Positions 8,527-15,674 of a DNA stretch of 43,569 nt are shown in pieces (within the stretch, counting starts at the first letter, position 1; the number at the start of each line of letters is the position of its first letter). The stretch comes from an uncultured Actinomycetes bacterium. GTDB taxonomy: Bacteria > Actinomycetota > Actinomycetes > Nanopelagicales > Nanopelagicaceae. The position numbers and the translations under genes were made by a program. The DNA lies in assembly GCA_903891755.1 (NCBI GenBank), contig CAITFY010000072.1:1-43569 (forward strand), given 5' to 3'. The notes below the pieces were generated by a model. That model did no database searches. It had not been told where the DNA came from and saw only the letters and a list, made by a program, of their open reading frames with translations.

Positions 8527-8880
8527 ATGGCACGAGCATTGATTGTTGGAAATGAAGTAATGCTTCAGCTTTCCGCGGGGGAGAAGTTCTGGGGCTTTCA
8601 TAGCTCCCCTCGAGCACCACTCTCTGATCTTGTTAGAGTGGAGAGAATTGATAATTTTTGGAAGTACTCCGGTTGGCGAGGAATTCGTGCGCCAGGTACG
8701 GGTATTCCAGGAACTGTGGCGCTGGGAACATGGCGCAAATTAGGCGCGAAAACGTTCTGCGCTGTTTACAAGCGAGAGCCAGGCTTTAAGGTCACTCTCA
8801 AGAACAATGAATTTGAATCCTGGTTATTTAGCGCACCAGAGATTCCATCAGACCTCGAAAAATTCCTGAAGACTCCTTAA
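8527..8880 (+). CDS. Hypothetical soluble protein, PH-like
   Basis: A 117-residue protein with no signal peptide or membrane helix, starting 3 nt after the SulP stop and so probably the last gene of the operon. The pattern of short strands with GTWRKLGAKTFCAVYKREPG resembles small bacterial PH-like domains, but I do not recognise a named family with confidence. Its stop overlaps the stop of the convergent CBS gene in a TTAA tetramer. It may act with the SulP transporter that lacks STAS, which is only a guess from position. Confidence 0.75.
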   Translation: MARALIVGNEVMLQLSAGEKFWGFHSSPRAPLSDLVRVERIDNFWKYSGWRGIRAPGTGIPGTVALGTWRKLGAKTFCAVYKREPGFKVTLKNNEFESWLFSAPEIPSDLEKFLKTP

Positions 8881-9308
8881 CGCGGATTTTGTACGTAATC
8901 CACTAGGGCACTTCGCTCTGAGTCGATTTCGCTCACATGCGATTTAACAACATCACCGATAGAGACAATTGAGATTAAATCTCCCGCATCATTAACAACA
9001 GGTACGTGGCGGATTCGCTTATCAGTCATAAGTGTCATTAATTCCGCAACGGTTGATTGAGGAGTGCAGGTAGTTACATTTACCGTCATGATGTCACGGA
9101 CATGCAAACGTCCGAGTTCATGAAAATGAATCGGAAGCGCAGCGACTATGTCGCGTTCTGAAACAATTCCCGCGATTCGAAGCCCGTCTGGGGAGACGAC
9201 AAGCGCTCCAACTTTTAGAGATGCAAGCATTTCAACGAGTGATGCGATAGATGTTTCGGCCGTAACGGTATAAACCGCTTTGCCGCTGATCAAGGACGAA
9301 ACTTTCAT
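8877..9308 (-). CDS. Two-CBS-domain protein
   Basis: From ATG 9308 the product has 143 residues and consists almost only of a CBS pair (Bateman module): first CBS from VYTVTAETSIASLVEMLASL to GIVSERDIVAALP, second from VRDIMTVNVTTCTPQSTVAE to SIVSIGDVVKSHV. Such modules bind adenine nucleotides and regulate partner proteins or act as energy sensors. The frame stays open to 9560, but AAAGGGG lies 5 nt before ATG 9308 and the upstream part shows no domain, so the short form is chosen. A promoter TTGTCA-N17-AATTAT fits at 9359-9364 and 9336-9341. It is divergent from the COG4705 pair. Confidence 0.93.
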   Translation of the reverse strand: MKVSSLISGKAVYTVTAETSIASLVEMLASLKVGALVVSPDGLRIAGIVSERDIVAALPIHFHELGRLHVRDIMTVNVTTCTPQSTVAELMTLMTDKRIRHVPVVNDAGDLISIVSIGDVVKSHVSEIDSERSALVDYVQNPR

Positions 9309-9396
9309 GAGAACCCCTTTGTTCGCTGGGTTTGAATAATTCTCCTTTCCCAGCCTCGTGACAAGGGTTTTGGCGGAAGGCTTGTTAAATACTCGG

Positions 9397-9402
9397 TAAC
9401 TT
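9397..9402 (+). promoter_or_regulatory. -10 box TAACTT of the COG4705 operon, leaderless
   Basis: TAACTT is followed by ATCCCA and then GTG at 9409, giving the six-base spacing typical of leaderless genes here. This is the main argument for the GTG start. Confidence 0.5.
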
Positions 9403-9408
9403 ATCCCA

Positions 9409-10182
9409 GTGAAAATAGGCATCCAGAGGTTCGCCGAACGCTTTCCAGCGCCAGTGGCGAGCAAAGTACCTGAGATTGGCCTCTCTTTTTGGGTAATCAA
9501 GATTCTGAGTACGGGAATGGGTGAGGACACCTCCGATTTTCTGGTCCACCAATTCGGCAAGGCTCCAGCAGTTATATCTGGATTAATTATCCTTCTCGCC
9601 GGACTTTACTTTCAGTTTAAAGCAGTTCGATATAACAGATGGATATATTGGTTTGCAGTGGTGATGGTCAGCGTATTTGGAACCATGGCCGCGGATGTAC
9701 TACATCTTGGCCTGGGAATTCCTTACTTAATTTCAACAATATTTTTCCTCTTTGCACTCATTGCCGTTTTTTGGACGTGGAATAAGGTTGAGGGAACTCT
9801 TTCAATTGAGAGTATTAGTACCCAACGCCGAGAATTATTTTATTGGCTCGCCGTGTTAACAACTTTTGCTTTAGGAACTGCGGCTGGGGATATGACGGCC
9901 CACACTTTGAACTGGGGTTTTCTTTCATCTGGAGTCTTTTTCGCTGTCACCTTTGCACTTCCCGGTTTGGGTTACATTGCATTCAAGTATTCTGGCGTTG
10001 CAGCATTTTGGATTTCATACATAATCACCAGACCATTTGGAGCTTCATTTGCAGATTGGTTCGGCGCAGATAAGGCAAAAGGCGGGTTAGGGTATGGATT
10101 CGGAAAGACCGCACTGGTATTAACCGTTGGAATTTTAATAATGGTAGCCACTACAACGAAAGAGAAGAATCCCAATGGATAA
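9409..10182 (+). CDS. COG4705-type integral membrane protein, first copy
   Basis: This 257-residue protein has about eight membrane helices and belongs to the uncharacterised COG4705 family (typical opening VPEIGLSFWVIKILSTGMGE). I see four internal repeats of about 60 residues, each starting with an aromatic-W pair and containing T/S-x-x-G plus an acidic residue: FWVIKILSTGMGEDTSD, YWFAVVMVSVFGTMAAD, YWLAVLTTFALGTAAGD, FWISYIITRPFGASFAD. Membrane-embedded acidic residues in each repeat suggest ion or metal transport, which is inference. A GTG start fits a leaderless promoter. The second copy follows with an 8-bp overlap. Confidence 0.88.
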   Translation: MKIGIQRFAERFPAPVASKVPEIGLSFWVIKILSTGMGEDTSDFLVHQFGKAPAVISGLIILLAGLYFQFKAVRYNRWIYWFAVVMVSVFGTMAADVLHLGLGIPYLISTIFFLFALIAVFWTWNKVEGTLSIESISTQRRELFYWLAVLTTFALGTAAGDMTAHTLNWGFLSSGVFFAVTFALPGLGYIAFKYSGVAAFWISYIITRPFGASFADWFGADKAKGGLGYGFGKTALVLTVGILIMVATTTKEKNPNG

Positions 10183-10990
10183 CGTTCAAGATCACCTTCA
10201 CAAGCAATTTCACGATAATCGACTTCTCGTAAAGGTCCCTCAAGTAACGCTCTTCTTTTGGATAATTAAAGTGCTCTGTACAACTGTCGGAGAGACCTTT
10301 GCCGACTACCTCAACAACACCTTGGGTTTTGGCCTTAACGGCACCACCGCAGTGACAGTTGTTGCGCTGGTAATTGCACTCTTCTTTCAATTTCGTTCTA
10401 AAACCTACAAACCATTTCTATACTGGCTTGTCGTAGTGCTGATTAGCGTCGCAGGTACTCTCTTTACCGATAATTTAACTGACAACTTCAATATTTCATT
10501 GCTAACTTCAAGCTTGGTATGGGCAGTGCTTCTCGGACTAACTTTTGCAGCTTGGCATCGCTCTGAGAAGACTCTTTCGATTCATAGCATCTTTACCTCA
10601 AAGCGAGAATCCTTTTACTGGCTCACCATTCTCTTTACATTTGCACTTGGAACTGGTGTCGGTGATCTCATTGCGGAACGCTTTGATCTTGGTTATGGAA
10701 TTTCCTTCTTTATTTTTGCGGGGGCAATCGTGATTGTGAGCCTGTTATGGAGATTCAAATTTGTAAACCCAGTACTTGGATTCTGGGCGGTCTATGTAAT
10801 TACTCGCCCACTCGGAGCAGCCATTGGAGATCAAATGGCACAGAACGATCCTAAGTACGGTGGATGGGGATTGGGCACAACCAATACCAGCTACATTTTC
10901 TTGTCACTGATACTGGTGCTTGTAATTTACTTAGGCATCAGCAAGCGCGATCAAATAGTGATTGATCCCGCTTCAGTTGTCACAGACTAA
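10175..10990 (+). CDS. COG4705-type integral membrane protein, second copy
   Basis: A 271-residue paralogue of the preceding protein, overlapping it by 8 bp and presumably made in equal amounts. The same four repeats are visible: FWIIKVLCTTVGETFAD, YWLVVVLISVAGTLFTD, YWLTILFTFALGTGVGD, FWAVYVITRPLGAAIGD. The paralogues differ mainly at the termini and in the loops, so they may form a heteromer. AAAGAGAAG lies upstream of ATG 10175 as a ribosome-binding site inside the first copy. Function of the family is unknown to me; transport of a cation is plausible from the conserved intramembrane acids. Confidence 0.88.
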   Translation: MDNVQDHLHKQFHDNRLLVKVPQVTLFFWIIKVLCTTVGETFADYLNNTLGFGLNGTTAVTVVALVIALFFQFRSKTYKPFLYWLVVVLISVAGTLFTDNLTDNFNISLLTSSLVWAVLLGLTFAAWHRSEKTLSIHSIFTSKRESFYWLTILFTFALGTGVGDLIAERFDLGYGISFFIFAGAIVIVSLLWRFKFVNPVLGFWAVYVITRPLGAAIGDQMAQNDPKYGGWGLGTTNTSYIFLSLILVLVIYLGISKRDQIVIDPASVVTD

Positions 10991-11564
10991 ATGAAGGGTA
11001 TTCGTCTGTAACCAGCGCAACGGTATAGCCGTAGATCCGATTCCAGAAGTCAATCGTTCCTAGGACTGTCTTAGCTGCCACTTCTGGGTAATTTCCAGTG
11101 ATTGAGGTTGCGAGCCAAGCGTAAATGGTCAGGAGCGCTGAAATAAGGGCGTAGATAATTCCGACAATATAAAGAGGAATTGCGAGGAACCATTTCACCA
11201 ATGGGAGCCAACGATTGAGCTTCTTTCCGCCTTCAATATCAGGGAATATGACCGCGATATTTGGATTGCGCTCAATTGATGGGTATTCATCAGTCAAAAG
11301 AAAGAGATATGCGCTTACTCGCGTGCTTAGTTCCATCACTGCATGGTTAAAAGTGAGAACATAACTTGGATAAACCTCACGAAAGATTAAAGCCAGCGCG
11401 GCCGGAAGCACGAGCACAGGCGTGCTCCATCCAGCGTGCATCACTTGGTAAAACGAGCCGAAAAATATTGCGACCGGAACAACGAGTACTCCACGCCAAA
11501 AAACCGTGGTTCGGTTGCGGTTTGTGAGTTGGACATCGACAAGTGTTTCTACCTGATTGCTCAT
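10980..11564 (-). CDS. DUF4389 membrane protein
   Basis: The 194-residue product matches the DUF4389 family: FWRGVLVVPVAIFFGSFY, then the repeated phrase LTDEYPS (in LLTDEYPSIERNPN and again LVTDEYPSFSL at the C-terminus), with about four membrane helices. The family is widespread in actinobacteria and has no known function; the duplicated W-x-R/Y..LTDEYP units are characteristic. The gene is transcribed alone from a promoter that fits TTGAAG-N17-TAACCT-N6-ATG, so it is leaderless. Its 3' end overlaps the COG4705 gene by 11 bp. Confidence 0.9.
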   Translation of the reverse strand: MSNQVETLVDVQLTNRNRTTVFWRGVLVVPVAIFFGSFYQVMHAGWSTPVLVLPAALALIFREVYPSYVLTFNHAVMELSTRVSAYLFLLTDEYPSIERNPNIAVIFPDIEGGKKLNRWLPLVKWFLAIPLYIVGIIYALISALLTIYAWLATSITGNYPEVAAKTVLGTIDFWNRIYGYTVALVTDEYPSFSL

Positions 11565-11570
11565 GTGTAG

Positions 11571-11599
11571 AGGTTAGCCTTGGGATTGGGTCACTTCAA
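11571..11599 (-). promoter_or_regulatory. Leaderless promoter of the DUF4389 gene
   Basis: On the minus strand TTGAAG (11594-11599), a 17-bp spacer and TAACCT (11571-11576) are followed by six bases and ATG 11564. It overlaps the opposing GNAT promoter. Confidence 0.6.
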
Positions 11600-11608
11600 G
11601 GATAAAAT
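11580..11608 (+). promoter_or_regulatory. Leaderless promoter of the GNAT-esterase operon
   Basis: TTGGGA (11580-11585), a 17-bp spacer and TAAAAT (11603-11608) are followed by six bases and ATG 11615. It shares most of its DNA with the opposing DUF4389 promoter. Confidence 0.62.
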
Positions 11609-11614
11609 CACCTA

Positions 11615-12148
11615 ATGGCGCAAGCACTTGAAAGTTCACGTGTGCTGCTGCGCAGTTGGCAAGAGAGCGATTTGGAACCCTGGATTGCGCTTAACCTTGA
11701 TCCCGAAAATCTCAAGTACTTTCCAAGGGTCTATTCCGCTGAAGAATCTCGTGCAAGTTTCCTTCGTATTCGCGACCTTCTCAACGAGAATTCACTTGGC
11801 CTATGGGCGGCAGAAGAGAAGTCCTTTGGTGCGTTCATGGGTTTTGTGGGGTTGATGCACCACGACATTCCCGGTATCTCTTTTATGCCATGTCATGAAA
11901 TTGGGTGGAGACTAGACAAGAAGTATTGGGGCAAGGGGTATGCAACCGAGGCTGCAAAGGTTGTTCTCGCCTATGGACTCACCGAGTTAAAGATTGAGGA
12001 GATATTCTCCTTTACGGCCAAAGGAAATCTTCCATCGATCAACGTGATGAAGAAAATCGGATTGCACGAGAGGCCAGAGTTAGCTTTTGAGCATCCTCGA
12101 ATTCCAGATGAAAGTCCAGTTAAGTCACACGTTGTGTACTCGACATGA
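11615..12148 (+). CDS. GNAT N-acetyltransferase, RimJ/RimL type
   Basis: This 177-residue protein has the acetyltransferase_3 (RimJ/RimL-like) layout: SSRVLLRSWQESDLEPWIAL at the N-terminus, EIGWRLDKKYWGKGYATEA with the acetyl-CoA pyrophosphate loop (KKYWGKGYATEA, motif R/Q-x-x-G-x-G/A), and NLPSINVMKKIGL for motif B. Members acetylate protein N-termini or small amines; the acceptor is unknown. The start follows a complete leaderless promoter. The esterase gene begins within its stop codon (ATGA overlap). Confidence 0.93.
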   Translation: MAQALESSRVLLRSWQESDLEPWIALNLDPENLKYFPRVYSAEESRASFLRIRDLLNENSLGLWAAEEKSFGAFMGFVGLMHHDIPGISFMPCHEIGWRLDKKYWGKGYATEAAKVVLAYGLTELKIEEIFSFTAKGNLPSINVMKKIGLHERPELAFEHPRIPDESPVKSHVVYST

Positions 12149-13017
12149 AACTTCGAACTCTATTGTTACTCTTAATTCTTATTGCTCCGATAAGTATTGA
12201 GAGTAGTTCTGCCGCTAATGTGACTATTCCAAGTTCGAGAAGTTTTAGCCTCTTTGTGCCATCAAATTACTCTGCTGCAACACCGGCGCCACTTGTGATT
12301 GCCCTTTCGGGATATAACCAGAGCGGCGCGGATTTTGAGAGATATCTCAAGCTAACTCCGTTAGCGCAATCAAGTGGATTTCTCTATGTGCATCCCGATG
12401 GGAGCAAGGATCTTCACGGAATCAGATTTTGGAATGGAACTCCTGAGTGTTGTGATTTCCAAAACCCTAAAGTCGATGATGCAAAGTACATCATGAGCAT
12501 CATCTCTCAAGTAGAAGCGAAGTATTCTGTTGATCTTAATCGCATCTACATCATTGGACATTCCAATGGGGGATTTCTAGCAAATAACCTGGCCTGCAAT
12601 TACTCAGATCAGATTGCAGCCGTAGTTAATATGGCAGGAGGAAGTTTTACAAACGCTTCTTCGTGTAAACCGAGTTCGCCTATCAGCGTCTTGGAGATCT
12701 GGGGGACCGCTGATGAGACCTACACAATAAATCATATTCTTGGTAAACCTATTCCTGGAGCTCTCAAGATATTTAGTGCATGGGGCGCGGCAAATCATTG
12801 TGATGCTATTACTCAAACCCTTGCGCAGAAATTAGATCTTGATGCGAAAATACTGGGAGCCGAAACTGCGGTTGTTCAATATCAAAATTGTCCCGCAGGA
12901 ACGTCGATTGATTTCTGGAGGATTTCTGGAGCGGGACATACCCCTGAACTAACAATGAACTTTGATCAGAGCGTGATCGATTGGCTTTTTAGTCACCCAA
13001 AAACTCGAGGGATCTAA
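12145..13017 (+). CDS. Secreted esterase, PHB depolymerase/LpqC-like
   Basis: The 290-residue protein starts with a Sec signal peptide (about residues 1-23, ending near ESSSAA) and an alpha/beta-hydrolase of the polyhydroxybutyrate depolymerase/feruloyl esterase group. The nucleophile elbow is IIGHSNGGFLANNLACN (Ser near residue 141), the acid lies in WGTADETY, and the base in ISGAGHTPEL. The phrase CCDFQNPKVDDAKYI is typical of this family. It probably hydrolyses short esters outside the membrane; polymer activity cannot be assumed because no substrate-binding domain is present. It is translationally coupled to the upstream acetyltransferase gene. Confidence 0.88.
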   Translation: MKLRTLLLLLILIAPISIESSSAANVTIPSSRSFSLFVPSNYSAATPAPLVIALSGYNQSGADFERYLKLTPLAQSSGFLYVHPDGSKDLHGIRFWNGTPECCDFQNPKVDDAKYIMSIISQVEAKYSVDLNRIYIIGHSNGGFLANNLACNYSDQIAAVVNMAGGSFTNASSCKPSSPISVLEIWGTADETYTINHILGKPIPGALKIFSAWGAANHCDAITQTLAQKLDLDAKILGAETAVVQYQNCPAGTSIDFWRISGAGHTPELTMNFDQSVIDWLFSHPKTRGI

Positions 13018-13094
13018 AGGGAAAGAGTTCAGACTTTTCCTGATTATCGGCTGTGAGTATTCCCGCGTCTCATAATTCCGCCCAACTGCTGAGG

Positions 13095-13100
13095 TATCAT
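13095..13100 (+). promoter_or_regulatory. -10 box TATCAT before the leader ORF
   Basis: TATCAT, six bases (CGAGCC), then ATG 13107. This is the leaderless spacing, but the start codon it serves is that of a 15-codon ORF, not of the reductase gene itself. Confidence 0.5.
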
Positions 13101-13106
13101 CGAGCC

Positions 13107-13154
13107 ATGTTGGGCAAAAAATCTAGGGTTGATGTGAGGGCGGTGCTCTCATGA
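13107..13154 (+). CDS. 15-residue leader peptide coupled to the reductase gene
   Basis: The frame encodes MLGKKSRVDVRAVLS and stops at TGA 13152-13154, overlapping the ATG of the reductase gene (ATGA). The ATG stands six bases after a TATCAT -10 box, so ribosomes would load on the leaderless 5' end and reach the reductase start by termination-reinitiation. The peptide shows no run of a single amino acid, so classical attenuation is not indicated. Alternatively, the transcript simply begins here and the short frame is a loading device. No coding conservation can be tested from one sequence. Confidence 0.5.
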   Translation: MLGKKSRVDVRAVLS

Positions 13155-14482
13155 ACCGCGCCGAAACAACGTCTAGATGGGCAAGCCTGGTCCTAGGTCT
13201 GGGTCTCGGACTTTCCTTAGGTATCTTTTTCAAAACCACAACTCTTCATGACTGGAGTTGGCCGTATCCGCTTATCACATCACTTTCACGAATTTGTGCC
13301 ATGTCTGGAACTTACTTGGCCCTCGTAGGTCTCGTTATGGTCTCTCGAATTGCATGGATTGAAAAGGCGGTTGGTCACGATCGCCTGGTGTTGTGGCATC
13401 GCAAATTGGGTCCTTACACCTTGTTCCTGATTGGATTCCATGTTCTCTTCGTGTCGGTTGCCTATGCCGGCAATGATGGGTCGCGAATAGGACAAGAGCT
13501 TTGGCATTTCACATGGACTTACGATTGGATGCTTCCAGCTACCGTTGGTTTCTTCTTCTTTTTACTTGCCGGAATTACTTCATATAAAAAAGTACGCGCA
13601 AAAATGTCCTATGAAACTTGGTGGACAATCCACTTGTATACCTACCTCGCGATTGCGCTAAGTTTCATGCATCAGATTCGTACAGGTCCCATGTTTATGT
13701 TTCATCCGATTTATAAGTGGTATTGGATAGGTTTGTACCTGATCTCCGCGGGAATCGTTTTGTATTGGAGATTTGCAATTCCGATTTACCGTTACTTTAG
13801 ACATGAATTGCGTATCCACAAGATTGTGGATGAAGGCGCAAATATGGTTTCTGTCATCATGCGCGGCCGCGATCTTGATCGGATGAAAGCTCAAGGAGGT
13901 CAATTTTTTAGTTGGCGGTTCTTGACCCCTGGCCATATTTGGGTCTCCCATCCTTATTCGCTTTCGGCGACGCCCACTGATCTCGAGTTAAAAATAACCG
14001 TGAAGAATTTAGGAGATGGTTCTGGTTCTGTCAGCAAAATACCTACAGGTACTCGCGTCTACTTTGAAGGTCCTTACGGTGTATTTACTGCGCAAAAAGT
14101 TACAAAGGGATTGGGCCAAGTGGTTCTGGTCGGCGGGGGAGTCGGAATCGCTCCTCTGTTGGCTTTGATGGATGAGTTTGATGAATCTGTTGCTATCGAC
14201 GTTCTCTTTCGTGTTTCTAAAGAGGAAGAGATTGTTCTCAACCGCGAACTCGATGAATTAGCCAAGCGGCGCGGCGCCCAGGTTCATTATTTGGTCGGGC
14301 CAAGAAAGAAGCATCCGATGAATGCGCGCGAAATTATGAAATATGTCCCCTCCTTCAGATATAGCGATGTCTATGTTTGCGGCCCAACCTCGATGGTCGA
14401 GGCGGTAAGAGAAGCAGCTGAAGCCTGCGGGGTACCAAAGAACCGTTTCCATGCAGAAATATTCGAATTTCATGCAAATTAG
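13151..14482 (+). CDS. Ferric-reductase-like flavocytochrome
   Basis: This 443-residue protein combines a six-helix ferric reductase-like membrane domain (residues 10-215) with FAD- and NAD(P)-binding domains (about 220-443). Two His pairs that would ligate stacked hemes are visible: H83 and H97 in WHRKLGPYTLFLIGFH, and H161 and H174 in IHLYTYLAIALSFMHQ. FAD binding is indicated by SHPYSLSATP, and NAD(P) binding by LVGGGVGIAPLLALMDEF and VYVCGPTSMV. It should pass electrons from cytosolic NAD(P)H through the membrane to an outside acceptor such as Fe(III), Cu(II), oxygen or the FMN protein encoded 27 nt downstream. Translation appears coupled to a short leader ORF. Confidence 0.94.
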   Translation: MNRAETTSRWASLVLGLGLGLSLGIFFKTTTLHDWSWPYPLITSLSRICAMSGTYLALVGLVMVSRIAWIEKAVGHDRLVLWHRKLGPYTLFLIGFHVLFVSVAYAGNDGSRIGQELWHFTWTYDWMLPATVGFFFFLLAGITSYKKVRAKMSYETWWTIHLYTYLAIALSFMHQIRTGPMFMFHPIYKWYWIGLYLISAGIVLYWRFAIPIYRYFRHELRIHKIVDEGANMVSVIMRGRDLDRMKAQGGQFFSWRFLTPGHIWVSHPYSLSATPTDLELKITVKNLGDGSGSVSKIPTGTRVYFEGPYGVFTAQKVTKGLGQVVLVGGGVGIAPLLALMDEFDESVAIDVLFRVSKEEEIVLNRELDELAKRRGAQVHYLVGPRKKHPMNAREIMKYVPSFRYSDVYVCGPTSMVEAVREAAEACGVPKNRFHAEIFEFHAN

Positions 14483-14509
14483 CGTGTCTAGTGAAGGGAA
14501 TGTGAAGTA

Positions 14510-15148
14510 ATGGGTGCAACCAAAGCAACTCTCATAGTCGTTGGCACCGTGGGAGGACTCGGGGCAGTGCTGGCCTATTCGCCTCCACATCACACCGCCA
14601 GCGGTAGTGGAATGGGAAGCGTTCCACTCGGAGGGGTTAAAAAGACGCCAGCCGCTGCTCAGACACCAGCAAGTGAGCCAACCACCCCAGCGCCGGTTGC
14701 AACTTCAGCCGCTCCAGTCTCGACCCCAGCTCCTGTTAAAAGTACGGCTCCGGCAAAGACAACTGTTCCAGCGACTAAGCCATCAAAGAAACCTGTTACT
14801 AAAAAGACTCCATCTGCACCCAAGTTAGCGAACGGTGTATTTACGGGAGCGGCGGCAAGTGCGGAACATGGCGGGACCGTTTACGGTCAAGTTCAAGTTC
14901 AAGTAACCATGGTGAATTCGAAGATCACAAATGTTGTGGTCGTTAAGGCGCCTACTGGACCAATCTCAGATGACATCAATCGCACAGCTGTTCCTGAATT
15001 GATTCAGCAAACCCTTGCTGCAACCACTCATGTTGGAGATATCACTGGAGTGAGTAGCGCAAGTGCCACATCACAAGGTTATTACGACTCTTTGGTTAGC
15101 GCTATTTCAAAAGCTGGACCAACCGCTCTTTCAAACGCCGGTCTATAA
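14510..15148 (+). CDS. Secreted FMN-binding-domain protein
   Basis: The 212-residue product has an N-terminal membrane or signal segment (about residues 7-24), a Pro/Ala/Thr/Lys-rich linker (about 45-108), and a C-terminal FMN_bind domain (about 110-212). The domain shows GVFTGAAASAEHGGTVYGQV and the putative flavinylation segment GVSSASATSQGYYDSLVSA; in this family a Ser or Thr there is linked to FMN by ApbE, which is not in the window. It probably accepts electrons outside the membrane from the flavocytochrome encoded upstream. Start ATG 14510 follows GTGAAG. It is convergent with, and 1 bp from, the secreted operon on the other strand. Confidence 0.9.
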   Translation: MGATKATLIVVGTVGGLGAVLAYSPPHHTASGSGMGSVPLGGVKKTPAAAQTPASEPTTPAPVATSAAPVSTPAPVKSTAPAKTTVPATKPSKKPVTKKTPSAPKLANGVFTGAAASAEHGGTVYGQVQVQVTMVNSKITNVVVVKAPTGPISDDINRTAVPELIQQTLAATTHVGDITGVSSASATSQGYYDSLVSAISKAGPTALSNAGL

Positions 15149-15149
15149 A

Positions 15150-15674
15150 TTATCGGTCGGCGGCGATTCTCCACTTTTCCATGATTGTTAGTTGCTTGGT
15201 CATGGCGGAGTAGTGCGCCAACTCTTTCTTCTGATTCTTTGAGTGGACTGCTAATACGCATTTTTTTGCGGTCGCAACGTTGGTGTAGCACTTTGTTATA
15301 GCTTGCTGTTGGCTCAACTCAAAGGAGTACCAAGAGTATGCCGCTAGATCATAGGACCTAAAAGTTGTGCGAGCTGGGTAGGTAGTATTCGAAGTTGGGC
15401 TCAGATAAGTCCAATTCTTGGCTAAGTCTTTATCGAATGTGACCAATGCGGTTTTGATTGTAAAGAGCTGCTTATTCATCTTCGATACCGCGGCTTGAAC
15501 CGTTGCCGAAGAAGCCTTCGTTGTGATCGTGCCATTGATAACGCTGAAATCATGAATGCTCACTACGGTCGCATCGTATTCTCCAACGAGGTCAACTGCC
15601 TTCGCTGGAGCGGACATCAGCCCCAGCACGCAGAGTGCTAAGGCTGATGTAGCTAAACGTTTCTTTGCCTTCAT
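15150..15674 (-). CDS. Small secreted protein of unknown function
   Basis: From ATG 15674 the product has 174 residues with a clear signal peptide (MKAKKRLATSALALCVLG to APAKA, about 27 residues). The mature part is mostly helical by composition (KMNKQLFTIKTALVTFDKDL; SFELSQQQAITKCYTN) and has one cysteine pair (KCYTNVATAKKC) that could form a disulfide. I do not recognise a family. It is the last gene of the oxidase operon, its start overlapping the previous stop as TAATG; ATG 15683 is an equally open alternative. A role as accessory to the oxidase is inference from position. Confidence 0.8.
   Translation of the reverse strand: MKAKKRLATSALALCVLGLMSAPAKAVDLVGEYDATVVSIHDFSVINGTITTKASSATVQAAVSKMNKQLFTIKTALVTFDKDLAKNWTYLSPTSNTTYPARTTFRSYDLAAYSWYSFELSQQQAITKCYTNVATAKKCVLAVHSKNQKKELAHYSAMTKQLTIMEKWRIAADR

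Noticed and set aside
9309..9560. 84-codon N-terminal extension of the CBS protein
   Set aside because: No recognisable domain, overlaps the divergent COG4705 gene and its promoter, while ATG 9308 has a strong ribosome-binding site.
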